Shown one piece after another: positions 61,698-64,000 of a stretch of DNA of 64,000 nucleotides. The stretch is from positions 1,488,001 to 1,552,000 of the forward strand of contig NZ_CP166840.1 of assembly GCF_041346925.1 (NCBI RefSeq), read 5' to 3'. Every line of letters begins with the position of its first letter. The stretch's first letter is position 1. The position numbers and the translations under genes are program-made. Under the pieces are notes generated by a model, which saw only the letters and a program-made list of their open reading frames with translations, was not told the DNA's origin and made no database searches. This DNA is from Agaribacterium sp. ZY112 (GTDB lineage Bacteria; Pseudomonadota; Gammaproteobacteria; Pseudomonadales; Cellvibrionaceae).

Positions 61698-63663
61698 ACA
61701 ACTAAAAGAGCTGTTTCTTAAAGCCAGGCAGGAAGGCGAAGGCTTTGAAGAGCCGCGAGCCGAGGCGAAGAGGCAGGCCATTGATGCTGCTCTGGCCGAG
61801 TTTGAAGCGGCAGAGAAAAAAGATTCAACTTTTTTCCAAGGAATTTGCAAGTGGCTGCGTCTTAGTAGGGCAAATAGCTCAACTGAGGACAGATCCATGA
61901 ATCGTTATTTAATCCCCGGTCTTGGTGCCGGAGCTGCTACCGTTTTTTCCCTATTGTTTTTGGTGTTGCTTGTCGACTTCGATGTTAGCCAACGGCCTTT
62001 AAGTTCCAGCCCTGATGATTTTGTTGTTGCTGACTTAACAAGCTCGGCCAAAACAAGACCCGCCGATAAAGCCCTTGAAGAAGAGCTTATTGTGACAGGC
62101 ATACGTGCCAGTTTTGATGAAGCGCCAGAAATGGAGCGGGCTGCCCCCGCTGCCAAACCTATGATGGCGCAGGCTACTGCCGCTAAGCGTAAAATGGAAG
62201 CCTCCGCTTTTTATGCTCCCTCGGCGGATATGCCAGCGCAGTCTCAACAAGAACATCGCGACCAATTTGAGCACACGGAGCTAAGTGGCATTAAGCTCGT
62301 TAGCAAAGAGCCCGTTTCCACCTTCAGTGTCGATGTCGATACCGCTTCTTATAGTTATGTGCGCCGCGCCTTAAATGAAGGCCGCCTGCCTCCGGCTGAC
62401 AGTGTGCGTATAGAGGAAATGCTAAATTACTTCGATTACAACTACCCCGCACCAACTGATAGCAGTGAGCCATTTAATGTCTCGACTTGGCTGAGTGACA
62501 GTCCCTGGAATGAAGGTAAAAAGCTACTGCATATCGGTATCAAAGGTTACGAGCTGGAAGCTCAACCTAAGAGCAACCTGGTGTTTTTACTTGATGTCAG
62601 TGGTTCCATGGGCAGTGCGGATAAGTTACCGCTGGTGAAGCAGAGCATGAATCTATTGCTCAGCAAGCTTAGGAAAGACGATACGGTGTCCATTGTAGTT
62701 TATGCCGGCGCCGCAGGTACGGTGCTTGAGCCAACTAAGGTAGCCGATAAACAAAAGATACTCAGTGCTCTAAATCGCCTAGAAGCGGGTGGTTCAACTG
62801 CTGGTGGTCAGGGCATAGAGCTGGCCTATCAGTTGGCTGAAGCCAACTTCGACAAAGAGGCGGTGAATAGAATTATCTTGGCCACCGATGGCGACTTTAA
62901 TGTGGGCATTCGCGATAGAGAAACACTCAAAAACTTTGTTGAACGCAAGCGCGACAAGGGGGTTTTCTTAAGTGTGCTTGGTTTTGGTCGCGGCAACTAT
63001 AACGATCAGCTAATGCAGGAACTGGCGCAAAACGGCAACGGCGTGGCGGCTTATATTGATACCTTGGGAGAGGCGAAAAAAGTCTTGGTTGAAGAAGCTC
63101 ACGCGAGCCTCTTTCCCATCGCTAAGGATGTCAAAATCCAGCTCGAGTTTAATCCGGCCCTAGTCAGTGAGTATCGACTTATTGGTTATGAAACTCGCGC
63201 CTTGAGTAATGAAGACTTTAATAACGATAAGGTCGATGCCGGTGATATCGGTGCAGGCCATAAAGTGACGGCGATTTATGAGCTCACTCCGGCGGCTTCT
63301 GCGAGCCAGAGCCACGAGCCTTTACGTTATGCCAATAAAGCTAAAAGGGCCACAGATCACAGTGCCGAATGGGCATTTGTTAAAGTTCGTTACAAACTGC
63401 CAAGTGATAGTAAATCTCAGTTGATAGAGCAGGGTATAAACAAGGCTCAGGAGCAGCTTAGCGCAGAGCTTAAGCAGGAATTTGAGTTCGCCACGGCTGT
63501 GGCAGGGTTTGCTCAGTTGCTAAAAGATGGGCGTTACGTAAATGACTGGGCTCTAGATGATGCTCTAGCTTTGGCTAAAGCAAATCGCGGAGACGATAAC
63601 TTTGGTTATCGCTCCGAGTTTGTACAGCTGATTCGCAAGGCTCAAGTGGCTAGCGATATGTAG
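61687..63663 (+). CDS. VWA-domain protein, YfbK-like, coupled to the sigma factor
   Basis: 658 residues. The first 70 are a short cytoplasmic part typical of anti-sigma regions (MNDKQLKELFLKARQEGEGF), followed by one membrane span (about 74-96, GLGAGAATVFSLLFLVLLVDF), a low-complexity linker and TonB-plug-like YVTGIRAS-type stretch (LIVTGIRASFDE). A von Willebrand domain (about 290-470) has the metal-binding MIDAS motif LLDVSGSMGSADK, with TAGGQGIELAY and LATDGDFNVG. A C-terminal DUF3520 domain ends the protein. The role of YfbK proteins is not known. The overlap with the sigma gene suggests it controls that sigma. Confidence 0.85.
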   Translation: MNDKQLKELFLKARQEGEGFEEPRAEAKRQAIDAALAEFEAAEKKDSTFFQGICKWLRLSRANSSTEDRSMNRYLIPGLGAGAATVFSLLFLVLLVDFDVSQRPLSSSPDDFVVADLTSSAKTRPADKALEEELIVTGIRASFDEAPEMERAAPAAKPMMAQATAAKRKMEASAFYAPSADMPAQSQQEHRDQFEHTELSGIKLVSKEPVSTFSVDVDTASYSYVRRALNEGRLPPADSVRIEEMLNYFDYNYPAPTDSSEPFNVSTWLSDSPWNEGKKLLHIGIKGYELEAQPKSNLVFLLDVSGSMGSADKLPLVKQSMNLLLSKLRKDDTVSIVVYAGAAGTVLEPTKVADKQKILSALNRLEAGGSTAGGQGIELAYQLAEANFDKEAVNRIILATDGDFNVGIRDRETLKNFVERKRDKGVFLSVLGFGRGNYNDQLMQELAQNGNGVAAYIDTLGEAKKVLVEEAHASLFPIAKDVKIQLEFNPALVSEYRLIGYETRALSNEDFNNDKVDAGDIGAGHKVTAIYELTPAASASQSHEPLRYANKAKRATDHSAEWAFVKVRYKLPSDSKSQLIEQGINKAQEQLSAELKQEFEFATAVAGFAQLLKDGRYVNDWALDDALALAKANRGDDNFGYRSEFVQLIRKAQVASDM

Positions 63664-63669
63664 TGTGCC

Positions 63670-63697
63670 CGCGTGCGGAGCTTTAGCTTCGCACGCG
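63670..63697. terminator. Hairpin between convergent genes
   Basis: 8-bp stem CGCGTGCG/CGCACGCG plus GAGC-TTTA-GCTT loop pairing. It lies 7 bases after the VWA stop codon. No T-run. Confidence 0.55.
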
Positions 63698-63703
63698 GCG
63701 AGC

Positions 63704-64000
63704 TTAAAGGCTGCTGAGGGTTTTTACGTTTTTACCGCTCAGCTCAAAGACAAACTTCTTGCCTGCTTGTAGTTTGTCTTCAGAGCGGCCCAGTGAGTAA
63801 CGCATCGTTTGCACTGTGCCGCTGTCATTGTTTACAAAGGTGATGGTTTTATTGGTCTTGTCGACAGATTGCACTAGTGCAGATACGCGTGTAGATGTCT
63901 TTTGCTTTTTGGCGCGTTGTTTGAATACAGCTTTGTCGCCCACCTCTACTTTGCTTAAGTCGGAGTGGCGTTTGCGATTCACACTCACTTTAGTGTTATT
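63704..64000 (-). CDS. Partial gene, unknown (start outside the window)
   Basis: 99 codons are visible from the right edge to the stop at 63704. GTG at 63988 could start it (SVNRKRHSDLSK...), but the frame stays open to the edge (NNTK upstream), so the true start probably lies beyond. The sequence is basic, with KVEVGDKAVFKQRAKKQKTSTRVSALVQSVDKTNKTITFVNND, which looks like a small beta-barrel (SH3/KOW-like). No family named. Confidence 0.5.
   Translation of the reverse strand, partial: NNTKVSVNRKRHSDLSKVEVGDKAVFKQRAKKQKTSTRVSALVQSVDKTNKTITFVNNDSGTVQTMRYSLGRSEDKLQAGKKFVFELSGKNVKTLSSL

Noticed and set aside
1..64000. CRISPR array
   Set aside because: No short direct repeats with unique spacers were found; the only arrays are the 42-bp linker repeats and the three 145-147 bp repeats.

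Overview
The window looks like chromosome from an agar-degrading marine gammaproteobacterium of the Cellvibrionaceae/Saccharophagus kind. That is an inference from a GH50 and a GH16 agarase side by side, a poly-serine linker lipoprotein, and gammaproteobacterial housekeeping genes (glnE, ilvE, waaA, msbA, parC, fabA, eno, smpB, ratA-rnfH, tmRNA with an AANDDNYGAQLAA tag). No species can be named from the sequence alone.

Layout. 0-5 kb: the 5' part of a GH50 beta-agarase gene cut by the window edge, a GH16 agarase lipoprotein, a SpoU-type RNA methyltransferase and a Tas-like aldo/keto reductase, all on the minus strand. 5.3-6.9 kb: a three-gene plus-strand cassette (glycine-rich membrane protein, small membrane protein, secreted protein) that resembles a toxin/immunity arrangement but is unassigned. 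6.9-7.4 kb: three tandem structured repeats whose hairpin stems co-vary, ending at an att site. 7.39-19.05 kb: an integrated filamentous (inovirus-like) prophage of about 11.6 kb between perfect 28-bp direct repeats, inserted in the 3' end of ssrA. It carries rolling-circle Rep, ssDNA-binding protein, major coat, minor coats, adsorption protein, Zot/pI ATPase, Cox-like and CI-like regulators and a tyrosine integrase. Between integrase and attR sits a three-gene cargo operon (343-aa unknown, 119-aa unknown, 302-aa membrane-tailed alpha/beta hydrolase). It is the best candidate in the window for an undescribed system, perhaps anti-phage defence.

19-29 kb: ssrA, a GAF histidine kinase, a D-xylose locus (sugar/H+ symporter, xylB, xylA, LacI-type regulator, with a LacI-like operator in the divergent promoter), then an overlapping four-gene operon DUF1538-DUF1538-PII-CBS that looks like a PII-controlled transporter of unknown substrate. 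29-38 kb: a 1153-residue poly-Ser lipoprotein with a predicted beta-propeller, a response regulator plus hybrid kinase, and an AGCS amino-acid:Na+ symporter. 38-52 kb: eno, smpB, ratA-rnfH, a lipoprotein, waaA, msbA, ilvE, glnE, a PAS-GGDEF protein, a CheC-like protein that probably starts at ATT, and an MBL hydrolase.

52-64 kb: DUF2750, a long nested inverted-repeat element, fabA, an AraC regulator, a cytochrome P450, parC, a PilZ protein, a lambda-P-like protein next to a DnaT-like protein with three tandem DnaT domains (a likely helicase-loading pair), an ECF sigma factor translationally coupled to a VWA/YfbK protein, and a gene cut by the right edge.

All family calls come from reading motifs by eye; no database search was run.
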